64,000 nucleotides of DNA from Prosapia bicincta. Its lineage: Eukaryota > Arthropoda > Insecta > Hemiptera > Cercopidae. The position numbers were made by a program, and so were the translations under genes. The notes beneath the pieces are model-generated. The model was not told the origin of the DNA. It worked only from the letters and a program-made list of their open reading frames with translations, and did not search any database. The DNA lies in the NCBI GenBank assembly GCA_036971475.1, contig JBAIZL010000002.1, forward strand, positions 165,710,214 to 165,774,213. The letters run 5' to 3'. Positions 26,520 to 39,800 of this stretch are shown here, piece after piece; the first letter of the stretch is position 1; each line of letters starts with the position of its first letter.

Positions 26520-29500
26520 GCCCTATAATTTTACTGTTAGTTATTAAAAAAGAAATATTACATGCTTTTAATATAATACAATATTAATTTATTGAATTTA
26601 TGTTCTTGATATTATAATGAAAATATATTCTTTCAAAATTATAAAAATTGTATTTGCAACTTAAAGTTAAATTCCTTTTATGCGTCTAATATAACAGTAT
26701 CAAATGAAAATATTTTACTGAATAATATATTGAAGTGATATTATTAGATTCTCTGTATTTTTCGAGAATAAATCATCTTTATAAAAATTTTGGATGATAG
26801 AATCACGCATTATTAACCCTTTCTTGCCTGAAAAAAATAGTAAACATACGTTTAGTTCTTAGTGTTTCGGTTATGAGAAAAAAACATATATTTCCTAAAA
26901 CCCATTTACGAGAAAATAACTTTAAGAGACACTCATTTGAAGCTCAATTATTTATTTGACCTTTTTCACCTAATAAATGATGCATATACATCTGTCTACC
27001 GATTTTTTAAAACAATAGCATTATGGAATATAACACTGTTTGCTGATTGTAAGACTAGTATTATTTTTTACTTCCGTATTTTCAATTTTTGTTTTGCAAA
27101 TGTAAACAACGATCACAACATTCAGGTATTCAGAAAAAAAACTATCATGGTAGTGTTTTGACCCTTATCCCATGTAAGCGTATCACAAGTGCGCAAGTTA
27201 AGCAACTTTGTAAATATGATTTTATATAGAGCTACATGTAGATATAGCTCTGTAAACATTTTATCTCTCGTAACTGAATATTTATATTGTAAATACAAGT
27301 GCTGGCGATTGTAAAGGTGACTTTCCAAATTGCCTACCGGTCCATTACGACGTAACCGATTAACGGGTGACTAGCGCCGAATGGTGATGTTTCAGAGCCT
27401 AATCAACATTCATGACGTCATTATGCAAGCCTTTACTGATAGAAACTATCGTTATACATTATAGTATTCAAATTTATAAGGGTTTATTAGAAAAACGAAT
27501 TATCCCATTTCTCACGAGTTTTAAGAGACAATGTACGAATAAACTAAACACCTTTGTAAAGCACAGATAAGTCACTGACCGAGGATCTGTCAGAACAATA
27601 TAATGACGTCTTGGCAGCAGGCAGTGAGTGAAGTGACAGCCAACCTAAGGCAACGAAATTTAACCTTAAAAGTGAAAACTTTTTGTATAATAATTTCCAA
27701 TCATCTCTTTCGGAATGATTTTGAAAGATCTTTATTTACTACAAAATAGTTTTGGTGTTCACTATGTAATTTAAACCACCATTATATTAAATTTTTGGGG
27801 CCTTTTAGTTCTTATATTTCACAAGGTATTTTTCTCTTTAGTATTCCCTTAATGGTGACTGTTACTGAAGGTAGCCCGAAGGTAATTATGTAGGTTTACT
27901 ACAAAGAAATTCGTCGGGTTTCCGTCAACGTTTAGGCATTAGCGCTCACGAGAAGTTTCTCATGCTATAGCTTAACGTAAGTGATAAGATATGTAATAAA
28001 CTTTATTGATGAAGAAAGTATATCGACTGACGTTGTTTTAGGTTTATTAAACTCCCTCAGAAACGCCATAATGATAATGTCGCTCAGCACCATCACTGGT
28101 TATTAAGGTTGTTAATCTTAATTGCCAGACGATATGAATAAAACCCGTTGCTCTGTTTTTTTATTATTCCGTTAGAGTTAGATAAATTGGTATTAAATGA
28201 TAACTTATGAATGTAAAGTCAAATTTCAAATTTTATTTATAATTAATTTTAATATATTTATATGAATGAATGTGATAATTATGCTATGCAAATATAATGC
28301 TAAAGAAGGTAGGTACTTTCTTATAAGAGCGTACAATACAAAAGTAATTAATATTTAGCCAGAGAAATAGTTTAAAAATATTGCAAAACGTATGTTGCTA
28401 GAACACTAAGTCCTAACTCCATAATGGAATTTCGAAAACCGTTTTAATTAAAGGAACGTCATGTTGTGAAAGGGAACTTTAGCATTGTTGTAAAGAAGGA
28501 AGAAGAGCCACTATCGGAAGCCTTTTCATGCCGACTTCCTCTCCTACAGAGACTTGCAAATCGTATTTCCTCTGAGCTCTTGAATCCAAATTGTTATTTT
28601 GTTTCTTAAAATATGGACGATTACTCTCTGTAATTATATTCTTATCTTTTGAAAATCAATTTGTAATATTTAAGATGATATATTATGGTTTCGAACCACT
28701 AAGAATACGTCGCACTTTTTAATGACTATATTTAATTTTAGTAAAACGTTTGACCTTAAAACTTGTTGATGTATTTAATTTGATAGACAAAATTAGACAC
28801 ATTATTTACTTAAGAAGAAGCTTAAGAAGAATATTTCTTTTAAATGTGAAAATAACATTTTCTTCAAAAATCCACACCACTAACGATCAGAACTACACTG
28901 TGTAAGTCTACAGAGTAAACTTATGCGTACATTAAAAACTTGAAGTGTTTTTAAAAGAAAATTCTATTTATTTCATTGCAATAATTTTAGAACATTTTTA
29001 TTGCGCTAGTAATCGCTTTATTTGCATATTTACTTATTATTTATTGTTAAAAACAAGGCCGACTACGATAACAAATTTGCATGGTTATAAATTATATAGT
29101 TTTGGAAACATGGTTTGAATAATGATAATATTAATAAATCGAGAATTTAATTTTTTTAAGCCAAAGGTATATTTTGGATGTTAGGAATTGAGGTTTAAAA
29201 TATGAGATTTTTAAATAGTAAATCATCTAGAAAATTGTATGTAAATTGTAACAAATTAGAATATCATATAACTTTCTGTACACCTTCATTGTAATAGAAT
29301 AGGACTTTTTTCCATGAATATGAAATCTATATATGAATAGGTACTTCTGATTGATTCGTATGTTTATTATTTCTTACATTACTACTACCTTGTTTCTCTT
29401 AGGAAAATATTGCTTTCAGTTAATATATATTTATTTATTTTTTTACCTCATGTTCATATTATAAATATTGTTACATAATAATATATATCGTATACAATTT

Positions 29501-30430
29501 CATTATATTCTACATCAATTGCCAAATTAATAAAAATAGTCAAACACACAATTAGTTTCTCCGTTATAAAGTCCTTTTCTCCCGAGAATCTGATTCTTGT
29601 TAAATAAATTCTCCAATGCTTCCATATGGCTCTCTCGGTGCTTTAGAAAGATCTTCAGTGACCTGTTTGTTGTACGTCTTCTAAGGAACTGAGCCCTTCT
29701 GTCTCTTAACAAACTTTAAATTACTTTATTTAATTAGATAAGTGTTTCTCAACGGTTACTATTTGCATTATTTGATTTAAATAGTATTGTTTTTACGCCT
29801 TTTCTTTATTATTCCATGTGTTTATTAACGTTTGCTCGTCATCCATAAAAATTTCAATTTCAGGCCTTTACGGTGATACGTTACTTACAACGTTCTAAAC
29901 TTGTACCTGAAACGTTCTTCCCTTATTCTCCAATGTCGATTTTACCTGATGAGCTCCTTATATGAACTCTCTCTGCTGTGATGGAAACTGTATTTCCTTA
30001 CGGTGCCAGACCTAACCAGCTCCCGGTTTGGAAATTTATAAGCATCTAAAGTGTTCCCTTTCCATAACCCTTTGATAGTAACTGCCTCTCATCAACTCCT
30101 CCAAGTCATTATTGCCATTTTAATTGCATTCGTTTTTCTCCCTTACTTAGTATCAGATTTCTTATGTCCGCGGCTTTCAAGGAGGCGTGTCACTAAAATC
30201 TAATCCACATGTTCAATAAAAGTCTCCAAAAAATATGTAACTTTGTTGAAATCTAACTGGATAAATAAAACCATCTGAGTAAAAGAAGAAGAGGAATATT
30301 CGGAAGTCTAAGGTAATAAACTAGAAACATCCCATGGTATCGTATTGACCAATACTGTGCTTACTATACACAAAAGAATTGAGCATTTCAAAGTATGCAG
30401 AAAACAATGCATTATTAGCAACTGGTCAAA
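26520..30430. other. AT-rich to mixed sequence, no gene seen
   Basis: A GC-richer stretch at 27330-27660 includes the palindrome TGACGTCA (27413-27420), identical to a CREB/ATF consensus site. Frames 26937-27161, 27122-27328 and 29527-29712 have no recognisable domain. A pyrimidine-rich region spans about 29860-30160. Confidence 0.5.
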
Positions 30431-30431
30431 T

Positions 30432-30725
<294 letters not shown>

Positions 30726-31697
30726 ATATAATCCTGGTAAGTCCGAAGTGCATTGGACAATGTACTAGAATAGTATGAATTATGGGAAATATTGAAAAAT
30801 GAAGGGAAGGCGGTTCAGATCAATATCACAAATAAGATATCATGTATTATTGAAGCCATCTTGTCTTATGAAATACCGAAATGTGTATATGCATGAATCT
30901 TGATACTAAGCTCAAATGATAAAAAACTAATAAAAGAAATTGGAAGAAAAATATTAATTATTGTAATGTACTATTGAATCTTGTGAGTCAGAATATAAGG
31001 ATGATAAATACGTTTGTATGCCATCATAGCTATTTCTCTGTCCTTATGTCACATGCTAATTATGTTTTTTCAGATCAATATACAGGCGATCATTGCATTC
31101 TACCTTTGACTTCTCTCACATATCTGTAAAATGCCATATAAGGGTTAACTGTCTGTGGCCATGATGTTGGCTTCCTGAAAGAAAGAGTTTTAAAGCATAT
31201 CTGTAATCTGTGATGCAGGTAATTTTGTGTTAAATGTAATAATATATTTCTACCATTAGCTTTCTTATAAGGACAAAAATATCTATATTAATTTCTAGTA
31301 ATTCATCTTATATTTTTAACTTTTGTAGACGTTTACCTTGTGAAGGTAATGTCCGTCATAATTTTCTGACAAAGAATATTTGTATATATTTATTGAATAG
31401 AACAATCTTAATAATCTTTTACAAACACACCTCCCAGCCGCGTACAAGAGAGCCCCAACCCCGCTCTCAGGAGTGGTGAGCAAACCAATCAGCCTCACCT
31501 CCATACTTTTTATTTCGACACTGTAACACGAAAAGCAAACGCAGAAGACCCATAATAACATTTCCAACAAATATAGCAACCCTAGTGAACATTGTATCCC
31601 AATGCAACATTACTTATCTAAATACTGTAATCATTAAAGCTGTATAAACGTATTTGTTGCATTCGTAATTATAGTAGTCTATTAAGTTTCAATAAAG
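30726..31697. other. No gene seen; one GC-richer patch
   Basis: 31425-31520 is unusually GC-rich for this window and lies within an 87-codon minus frame (31316-31579) containing MEVRLIGLLTTPESGVGALL. I recognise no domain; it could be part of an unannotated repeat. Confidence 0.4.
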
Positions 31698-31787
31698 CTC
31701 CTGTTTTTCCTAATGGACAGAAACGTATCTCCGTGTAATCCGAGACGGTCTCGGTCCCGTCTACCTCGAATTACCGAGACTCTACTG
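31698..31787 (-). mobile_element. pogo/Tigger-type terminus
   Basis: The sequence ends GAGACTCTACTG at 31787, followed by TA. On the minus strand it opens CAGTAGAGTCTCGGTAATTC, matching the 12-base start of the 1807 element exactly and aligning over about 83 bp with the 33568 fragment (by eye about three quarters identical). A TIR beginning CAG next to TA fits the pogo/Tigger branch of Tc1/mariner elements. No transposase is seen inward. Confidence 0.65.
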
Positions 31788-31789
31788 TA

Positions 31790-33565
31790 ATAATATATTT
31801 TAAAGACACTCTAATACGATTCTGACCATACGACAGCCAAATAGAGGTATGTCAAAAAAATAAAAGATACGATTTGTTAAGTCGTTCCAAAAAATGTTCT
31901 AAGGCTACTGTTAGAGAAGCTTTGTATATATAAAAAAAGTAAATTTCAAGAGATCAGAAGAATCAAAAAATCGACCAAAAACCCGATATGAACAAAAACA
32001 CGTAAATGCCTTCTGCACAGAAGTTATCCAATTAATATTAGCCGTACGGAAACTGAATAGGAATAATCCTTTCGAGCTAGCGTAGTGAGAGGCTATAATT
32101 GCTGTGGATAAAAACTTGAGTTCTAATGCTTGACTTAATATAATATAACTTAATATTGATAGATTCAGTAACATGTATTTCGGACGTGTGCGTTTATCAG
32201 AAATGTATTTCTACATGTGCATTTATCTTTTACAAAATATAAATTGTCAATAATTCCCATCAGTAGAATACTTTTATCATTCATAAATTTCGTTTCCACC
32301 TGCAATTAATCTTACGTCGTCTGTAAGGATATCTCAACAGGATCTGGAAGAAATAAAATTTTATAATCAATTACGAAGGAAATATTATTACATATATGAT
32401 TTATGTTTGAAAACTTTAAAATTCTAGTTAGCTTTTAAAATACCGGCTAGATCTTTTTTATAAGGACTATACCGGACTTTTATAGGTGTTTTAATAAACG
32501 GGAAACCAAATATTTAATAGATTTTCAATTCAGTAAATACAAAAAAAAGAGACTCGAGGAGTTTAAAACATGTTCAACCACTCTTTATTACGTATTTTTT
32601 TTTATATGAATGCGATGGAAATAGAGAGACAATATTATTTACGCTGCAGGTGACAACTCGATTGATACCTTTTTGGAATAAAGAAAATGTCAATTTTTGA
32701 ATATCCTATTCTTTAGAATGTGATATCATGAAATTAGCATTTTAATAATTTGTTACACATGTCTTATACTTTGTTGGAAAAGTAACAGTTATGCTAACAT
32801 TATAAAAATATATGTTTCAAGTGTTAAAAATTCAGGTAAATTTTTGTGATATTCCTAAGTAATAGCATACGAAATTTTGCCTTTAATTCATTGCATTTTC
32901 CATGACTGCAACAGTTTCACATATTCTGCTTCAATGCTGCCCGTACGGTCTACATCAAACCATAAATAAGGTTCTAAAATTACCCAACATAAAATATTTA
33001 ATGGCTATAATCCGCCGAGTATTTCCCTACGGTACGCCAACGTTGCAATGTGGGTCATTTCTTATTTTTTATTTTCTCCCAAAGTCGTGCGTCACTTCCT
33101 AATAACTTGCTTTGTTCATTGCAGCTGGATTTTGATGTCTTCCTATTAGTGTTTCGTTGTGCTTTGGACATATACAACATGAGGAAAATATTCCTCCGAT
33201 TGATTCGAATGTTTCCAATATTACTATGTAAAATATGATCTCGTATAAAAATTATCACCTCTAGATTTATAAAAATCATAAAATTGATTTATCTAAAACA
33301 ATTATAGTAATTTAAATAAATAAAACCCCCATGTCACAAATATCTTTTCCATTTATTTCCATTTCCTATTATTCGATTACATATATAATTAAAGGTGTAA
33401 TCCTACAAATCTTAAAACTTTGCTTTTGTTTGCTCTTTAATTTATATTTCACAGTTCTGATTTACATTTTATTAGATAAATGTTCTATTTTAAACATTTT
33501 TTAATAATCTCGTCTTAAAATAGTATTAAATATCCATACATAATATATAGATGCAGTGTAATGTT
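31790..33565. other. AT-rich sequence, no gene seen
   Basis: Chance frames only (31911-32174 minus, 32902-33102 plus, 33055-33279 minus). No element inward of the two pogo-type termini, which point away from each other and so are not ends of one copy. Confidence 0.55.
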
Positions 33566-33567
33566 TA

Positions 33568-33732
33568 CAGTGAAGTTTCAATAATTCGAGGTGAATGGAA
33601 CCAAAACCCCCTCGGATTACACGTAAACAGATTCCTGTGCATAAGAAAAAATAGGCCTTTAATGCACCCTAATGCAGTAAAACTCCTCATATATCCAGAT
33701 CTATGTACTGACCGCCCGATCCGGATAGTTTA
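33568..33732 (+). mobile_element. Diverged pogo/Tigger-type terminus
   Basis: After TA at 33566-33567 the sequence begins CAGTGAAGTTTCAATAATTC and continues GAGGTGAATGGAACC, then CTCGGATTACACG, co-linear with the reverse complement of 31698-31787. Homology is visible to about 33650; 33650-33732 may be further element sequence. The 61-codon frame over it has no known domain. Confidence 0.6.
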
Positions 33733-33734
33733 TT

Positions 33735-35508
33735 AGCGAGAATAAAGACAAGTCCAGCTAACCATGGTTATCGTCATTGTTTGTCTCAAGAGAGTTTATT
33801 TTCAGATATTTCAAGCACAAGACTAGACATTTACGCTTTCTAAGGAATTTTTGTTTACGGTCGAAACTTACAGCTTAAATAGAGATAAAACGTCATCAAG
33901 AGAAAATCGAATTTTAAAACTGTCATGTCAAGCGATTAAATCTGCCTTTGTGTAATCAGTACTTCTGTTAAAACTGAGTAATACATTTACTGCTGCCGAG
34001 AATGATTTGGTTACCAATATTCTGCTCTACGTCCATTACATAACCTCTTCCAATTTGGCAATTACCAAGCAATCTATTATTACAAGAACTTCATGCTAAA
34101 ACCATTGTTTATTAAGGTAGCCCAGATCGAAATTTAGGCAAATTGTTAAAGATTGAGGCCATTTGTGCAGAATAAGGATATTAACTCATGGCTTTCATAT
34201 TTTTTTCTCTAGCTTAAAGTAATTTTTAACTTAGCTTTAAAGACTACTGATTTTGCATTTATACTTTGGTTTCGATGAAAAAATATAAGAAAAATAAACT
34301 TTAAAAAAATTTAACTTTAAGCCTTTTGCGGATTCTAAAGATATATTTATTACCTCCGCGCTAAAACTTTATACAATACTTAGTGGACCTCAAATACAAC
34401 GTTTTTTTTCTTCACTCTATTACAATATTACGATTTAACCTTTTTTGTCCAACCCTAATGTATACTTACTGTCTACATTGATTTAGGTCTTTGAATTCAC
34501 ATTCTGTGTATAGCTCTGTCCCTCCAGAGATATTCTTGTATAAATCATTCCCTTATTTCTGTATCTATTTGTTCTCTGCATCTTCTGTTACTTTTTTGCC
34601 TATACTTTATCTACTTCAGGACCTGCTGAGGTTGTTTACCTTAAATAATTTTCTGGTTATTCGGAATCATTTTAGTTGTTTAACATTAATGATGTCTACT
34701 GTCATGATCATGACTTCTCTGATTATGTCGTTTTATATTTTCGTTTATTTCAATATTTCCTCTGAGAGTCTTTTAAAAAAGTATTTGTTTTGCTTCTAAA
34801 GCAATTTTTGTTCATTAGGTAATTTGTTTTTTTCGTTTGTATATTGCAATATGTGATTGCTTCCTATATTGTACTATCTTATGTGGTGTGTATGTTTATA
34901 TATGTTTGTTGTACACATATTTTTTTTCTTTTTTCCAATACCTCCTACATTTACGAATTTTGTGTGCTTCCGATTCACATACATTCCGTTTTGCACAGGT
35001 TAACTTCGAGGCCCAATTATTGTATTTAACAATGATCTTCTTCTTCCTATGTCCTAAATCTTCGTAGACTTGAGCTAATATAATATGATCTACAGTTAAT
35101 ATTATTTTTATATACTAATATAATCTTGTAATCATCTATAAGTGGAGAAACTATTTTCCAAGGGATATTGTGTGGCTTGTAGAATATAAGTCAGAGATTC
35201 TATTTGAGTTCTAGTAGTAATACTAAATGTTCTTAGTTAAAACAAACGAATAAGAATTTACATAAATTTCATAATTGTAGTGACTTTATTGTGTGTACCT
35301 CATTTACAAAAGGTACAATCCAGCCTTACCTATTATTAGTTTAGTAATATAGATAAATTCTGTGCTGCAGTTATACTTCGTATTTATATCATTCTATTTC
35401 AGGATTTATATAAATATAGGTATACCATGTGTATAAATATATTAATTTATGACAATACAACCTTGAAAAATATATATCCCTACGAGAAATTCCAACCCTG
35501 CAGTTATC
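33735..35508. other. AT-rich sequence, no gene seen
   Basis: T-rich region 34490-35070 gives several hydrophobic frames (34491-34799, 34837-35067) that reflect composition, not a recognisable membrane protein. Confidence 0.5.
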
Positions 35509-35526
35509 ATATATATATATATATAT

Positions 35527-35561
<35 letters not shown>

Positions 35562-35563
35562 TT
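35509..35563. repeat. (TA)n plus (TTTA)n tail
   Basis: TA units 35509-35526 followed by TTTA units to 35563. On the minus strand the latter is the (TAAA)n tail of the adjacent LINE. Confidence 0.93.
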
Positions 35564-35590
35564 CTAATGGCAAGTACAAAATAACATTAG

Positions 35591-35830
35591 TTATACACTC
35601 TGTAATAAACCTCGTGCTTCCCAGTATCGTTCATGTTCAGTTGTCTTTGATAGTGCTGGTCACACCTTAAGGTGACTTCTATCCATGTGTTGTTCTTGTT
35701 GGCATAGGCTGCAGTATGGGTCTTCAGCTAGTCCAATGCGGTATAGGTGTTTTCGTAGAAGGTCGTGTCCTGTAATGAGGCGGAAGGTCGCAACTGCTAC
35801 GTTTCTAGGGCCCTCAGGTGTGGTCGTTAT
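35591..35830 (-). pseudogene. C-terminal Cys/His segment of the LINE
   Basis: Continues with GPRNVAVATFRLITGHDLLR, KHLYRIGLAEDPYCSLCQQE and HMDRSHLKV, then TGA where the family usually has a Cys codon (C-P), and finally ERYWEARGLLQSV before the stop at 35591. C-x2-C followed by H and C is the usual zinc-binding-like end of these polyproteins. The TGA differs from TGT/TGC by one base, which fits simple decay. A frameshift or stops separate it from the RNase H segment. Confidence 0.82.
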
Positions 35831-35937
35831 GGCATCTTCTCATTGTTTTCCCTGTGTACGTTCCACTATATGTTTACATGTTGGATTTTGATGGCTTTTT
35901 TAATTTGTAATCTTATTGCGTTATAAGAAACTTGTGT

Positions 35938-36424
35938 TTATTGATCTTGTTTTATTTCAGTACCTTTTTCAGCAAGGGTGTCTGCCTGATCATTTCCAGT
36001 CACACCACATTGACCAGGAATCCACTGTAGTACGATTGATTTACGTTCGGAATTTAGCGAGTGGTACAGCCTTCGGCACTCTTGCACTTCGGGGCTTATT
36101 GGTAGATCAGGAGATGCTATGCCCTGGATAGCAGATTTTGAATCGATGAATATAGCAGCATTATTAAATTTTTTTCATATTTGCATGCAGTTGGCTTAGC
36201 GCAATCCTAATTGCTTCGACTTCTCCGTCAAAGGCAGTTCTGTTGCTTCCTGCTGCTCCATAAAATGAGATGTTGTTAGATACTCCTGGTCCTTCCTTTT
36301 CAGTTGTTTCTGAATAAGAGCCATCGGTAAAAATATGTAGCCAGTCGGTTTCCAGATATTTACTATGTATAGTTTCAAGTCCAAACTGTTTTAGTTTATT
36401 TTTCTCTGTTTCATTTTCTTTCAC
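35938..36424 (-). pseudogene. RNase H domain of the same LINE
   Basis: The frame begins MKENETEKNK and shows IFTDGSYSE (first catalytic Asp), GAAGSNRTAFDGEVEAIRIA (catalytic Glu helix), then after a stop and frame change IFIDSKSAIQGI (second Asp), and IVLQWIPGQCGVTGNDQADT followed by LAEKG (last Asp). All four acidic positions of RNase H are recognisable in order. His of the usual P-S-H motif reads Gln. The break near 36164 and the stop at 35938 make it non-functional. It directly follows the RT segment, as in I/Jockey-group elements. Confidence 0.88.
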
Positions 36425-36450
36425 TTGGTCACAAAGTTGCAGGGAGTATT

Positions 36451-36840
36451 CTATCTGTTTGGATTCAGTTGGATTTTGGGGCAGCGAAGAGGCCAGCGTT
36501 CATTAAGGCTGCTACAATTCAATCTCTCAAATAAATTTGTAGCTTTTTGGATAAAACCATTTTGTGTTTTTAGTATAGCTACCGAAGGGGTATTGTAGGT
36601 TTTCCAGTATTGGTCATGAGGTATTCTCTGGAATTTCTCAAAGAGTTGCAGACAGCGACTTTGTATTATATGTTGAAGACTATAATTATCAGTAAGGAGG
36701 AGCATTGCATCTATTGGCGTTGTTCTAATTCCCCCAGTAATGAGGCGTAGTGCTTGATTGTACACTAGTCCCAAGGTTCCAAGTGTCCGGTCAGTGGCGG
36801 TAACTATATATATCAGCATGTATGAATATAAGAGCATCAA
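36451..36840 (-). pseudogene. Reverse transcriptase C-terminal region (LINE)
   Basis: A 129-codon frame contains LGTLGLVYNQALRLITGGIR, TTPIDAMLLLTD, LFEKFQRIPHDQYW and ends KIQLNPNR. The run L-x-x-V-Y-N-Q-A-L-R-L-I-T-G-G-x-R-T-T-P is characteristic of the thumb/connection segment after the reverse-transcriptase palm in Jockey/I-type LINEs. In the intact element the enzyme copies its RNA into a nicked target. The palm with its YxDD box is missing upstream, so the copy is truncated at about 36850. A frameshift separates it from the RNase H segment that follows on the same strand. Confidence 0.85.
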
Positions 36841-39800
36841 AAAGTCCTAAGCATGATAAAAGCTTGTTGCAGTACGTTTTCTTTAGAGTTCACGCATTTA
36901 AGTTAGAGATGTACTACTTATCCATGTTCGCAGTAATATGTCACGTTTTCAATTTCGTATTTTATCTCTGAGAAATATAGCCTAAACTGATCCCTAATGT
37001 TTATAGAAGAACAAATGTTTGACGATGGAAAGAAGAAGCTAAAAGCTATTTACGTAACAACTTTATAAGTCGTATAAGGTCGAGATATAAATAATGTCTC
37101 AAACATAAATCAAAGTGGTATATTAGTTTAATATTACTATGTATAATATATTCAATTTAATAATATTTATCTAAGCAGAAAAATAATTAAAGAAATTATA
37201 TCAATAATAATTTATGTAATTTAGATTTTTGTAATTAATACCAATATATAAATAAAAAAATAATTTCAACACCATTTTTTCGACCGGTAGTGCACATTAG
37301 GGTTAAAGAGAGAGACATTAAAAATTCACCTTAAAGTGTTCTGTATAATTATTAGTGCCAGTAAGTGTGATACCTAAAAGTTCCAGTAAATTAGAAAAAA
37401 GAACTGTTTACTATAACTCGATGTACAATACCTTAGACGAGGGACAATATTATTGCTAATGTATTAACCTTAAGATACTTTGGATGTAGATTTAAGTTAT
37501 TATGATTTGAGTCGTTGTGTGACAAAATAATAGCCTAATTATTAATAACTGGCCCGAAGAAACCAATGGAAAAATTATTCACAGATTTATAAAATTCCTG
37601 CAGTATAGCTATTCCGTTTCTATTACCTAATAGAGATTTTATTTTTAACCTGTATAAAAAGCTATATCCTGTATTGTTTGTTTTGTTTAACATATCAATA
37701 AAGTGAAATGTAGAATGTAATAATAACAAACGAAATATAGTCCTAGTGTCGAAAATGATTAAATTATGTTTTAAAATATAATTATTACTACCATTCTTTT
37801 GTAGCTGATTTGACACCCAATGTTACTCATTGTAGCGACAGGACGTATCCAAGTGTCCAGTTTCAAAACGTTGTGGCTTCTAAAAGTTACAAAAAATAAA
37901 TTCACAAAGTTAACGCTGCGTAAAATACCCTCTGTCGTGACGCTACCTAAATTCAATAACCTGTGGGGACTAGTTTGTTGGCGAAGTTAGTTCCGTTTCA
38001 CGCCGGGCAGAACGTTAAAATCATTAGGCTCTTACTTAATTCAGCGTCCGTAGTGCAAAAACGTTCATTAAAGAGCAATAATTTACCGAAAACCCCTGAC
38101 TTCATTCAGCCTAATTTATTCAAATAAATTCAACAGATTTACTCTACAGTTCTTTGAACAACAATTATTTTTAAATAGGAGCAGTTTTCTCTTTATTAAT
38201 CTGTGACAAATCTGAAGAGGAATGTCTGAATATAAAAACACTAAGTACCATTAAACTGGTTTCGGAATGCAAAACAAAGAGTTCAGTTTGTCCATTTCAG
38301 TCGAAAGTGAATAGTTTATAACTTAATAATTATTTTGGTTTGTAATTATATTGTATTTAAGTTTTGTCTATGTGTATGATTTATAAATTGTAATGTTTTT
38401 TATATAAAACTTTACACTCATTTCTATAAATATTAGGATCAATTATTATAATTTGTAATAAGAACACCTGAGGTTTCTTCTTTAATATTTACTAAAATAT
38501 AATTCATTATAGCTTTAATTCCAATATTTTCATAATCTGAATACTTCTGGTAAATTTGGTTTTAGAAAAGTTGTATTCTTTATATATTTATTAATATTAA
38601 GTGTAATTTGTATGCTGTGAGAATTCAATAAAATAATAGTTCATACTATCAATTTATTGTAATTAGTAAATATCACAAACTGACATTATGGTTATAAATT
38701 CTAAATGCACTCAATTTTGTAGTTATTCATATTAGTAAATAAATAGAACAAGCTATCGGTGTGATTGTATGCTATATGAATATTTAGAAAGTTGCACATT
38801 ACGGTCCCACGTTATCATTGCAAACACGTAATGCTGAAGGAATATTCCTTCAGTATGTGACTCAGTATCTTCGCTGAAAATATTATGCATACATATTGTT
38901 GCGGTTTTGCTTCTAAAATTAACAAATCGTGTTGCATATTAAACCGATGGAACGACAAACCGGAGTAAAAACTTTTACAATGTACGCTCGGTAGCTTACA
39001 ACTTTCATTTCGTCCCAAAAGGTTTATAGGATGCAAAACTATGAACTTTATACGTTTATTTAATGACAAAAACCTGATATACCATTTTTTAGCAAATTTA
39101 TAATGTTTCTTACAATATTTTGGGAATAAGGAAATTTGATTTAATTGAAGGTATATGATATTGGACAATGTTATTTTCTCAATAACAAAGGAATTTTATT
39201 GCTAAAATCCATTTTATATCCAAAATTCAGTAACTATAACGGTAAATAAAAGCTATGATAACGTTTTGTAAGTAAATAACATGAAATTTATTGATTTAAA
39301 GATTTTAGTGTTGAATGAATAATAAGGTTCTAGATGGATGAAATAGTGTCCACGCATTTTCAACTGACGTTAAAATAACAATATATAATAAAATTATAAC
39401 ATTAACTATATACGACTACATTTGTGGTTCATTGTTTTAAGTACGATAGCTTGAAGTAGACTAGTGTGAGTTGCATACGACACTGTAGATAGGAAATACG
39501 ATACTGTGCCATTCGTTCAATGCATGGAACCAATACCGATATTAAACTGAGGCTAAAGTTTTTAGTTGCATGTAATTCAACTGTACTTAGAAGGTTATAC
39601 TACAGAACAAAATGTCTTCCGAAATACTGATCCTTAGAGAGTGTGTGTAATTTATACGTCGTTCCTTCTTCAGACAGAAAAATTACGGGTTTTAAAAATA
39701 TTCTACGGAAGGCAATATCGATCGCACAGATATTACGGTGGGAACATGACTCTCCTTGTTTCTTATTAAAATATCTATAGAATATTTGTTGATTTAATCA

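Larger units (their letters stand above)
35526..36850 (-). mobile_element. 5'-truncated non-LTR retrotransposon with RNase H
   Basis: Reading on the minus strand: reverse-transcriptase thumb region (36840-36451), RNase H (36424-35938), a C-terminal Cys/His segment (about 35830-35591), a short 3' UTR ending near 35570, and a (TAAA)n tail of about 38 bp (35563-35526). A simple-repeat tail plus loss of the 5' part is the usual outcome of target-primed reverse transcription. The order RT - RNase H - zinc-knuckle-like end places it in the I/Jockey/R1 assemblage. Several frameshifts and stops show it is dead. Confidence 0.88.

Noticed and set aside
29527..29712. Arg-rich 61-codon minus frame that looks protein-like
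   Set aside because: No homologous family recognised, no upstream or downstream exon, and short length.
34491..35067. Hydrophobic frames suggesting membrane proteins
   Set aside because: T-rich DNA produces Phe/Leu/Ile/Tyr-rich frames in all three registers here; no family signature.
37535..37956. Overlapping minus-strand frames of 93 and 61 codons
   Set aside because: No domain pattern; rich in Asn, Ile, Leu and Phe as expected from AT-rich DNA.
38815..39168. 117-codon minus-strand frame, the longest outside microsatellites and mobile elements
   Set aside because: No recognisable motif, no splice or promoter context, and no composition difference from its AT-rich flanks; a frame of this size can occur by chance in 64 kb.
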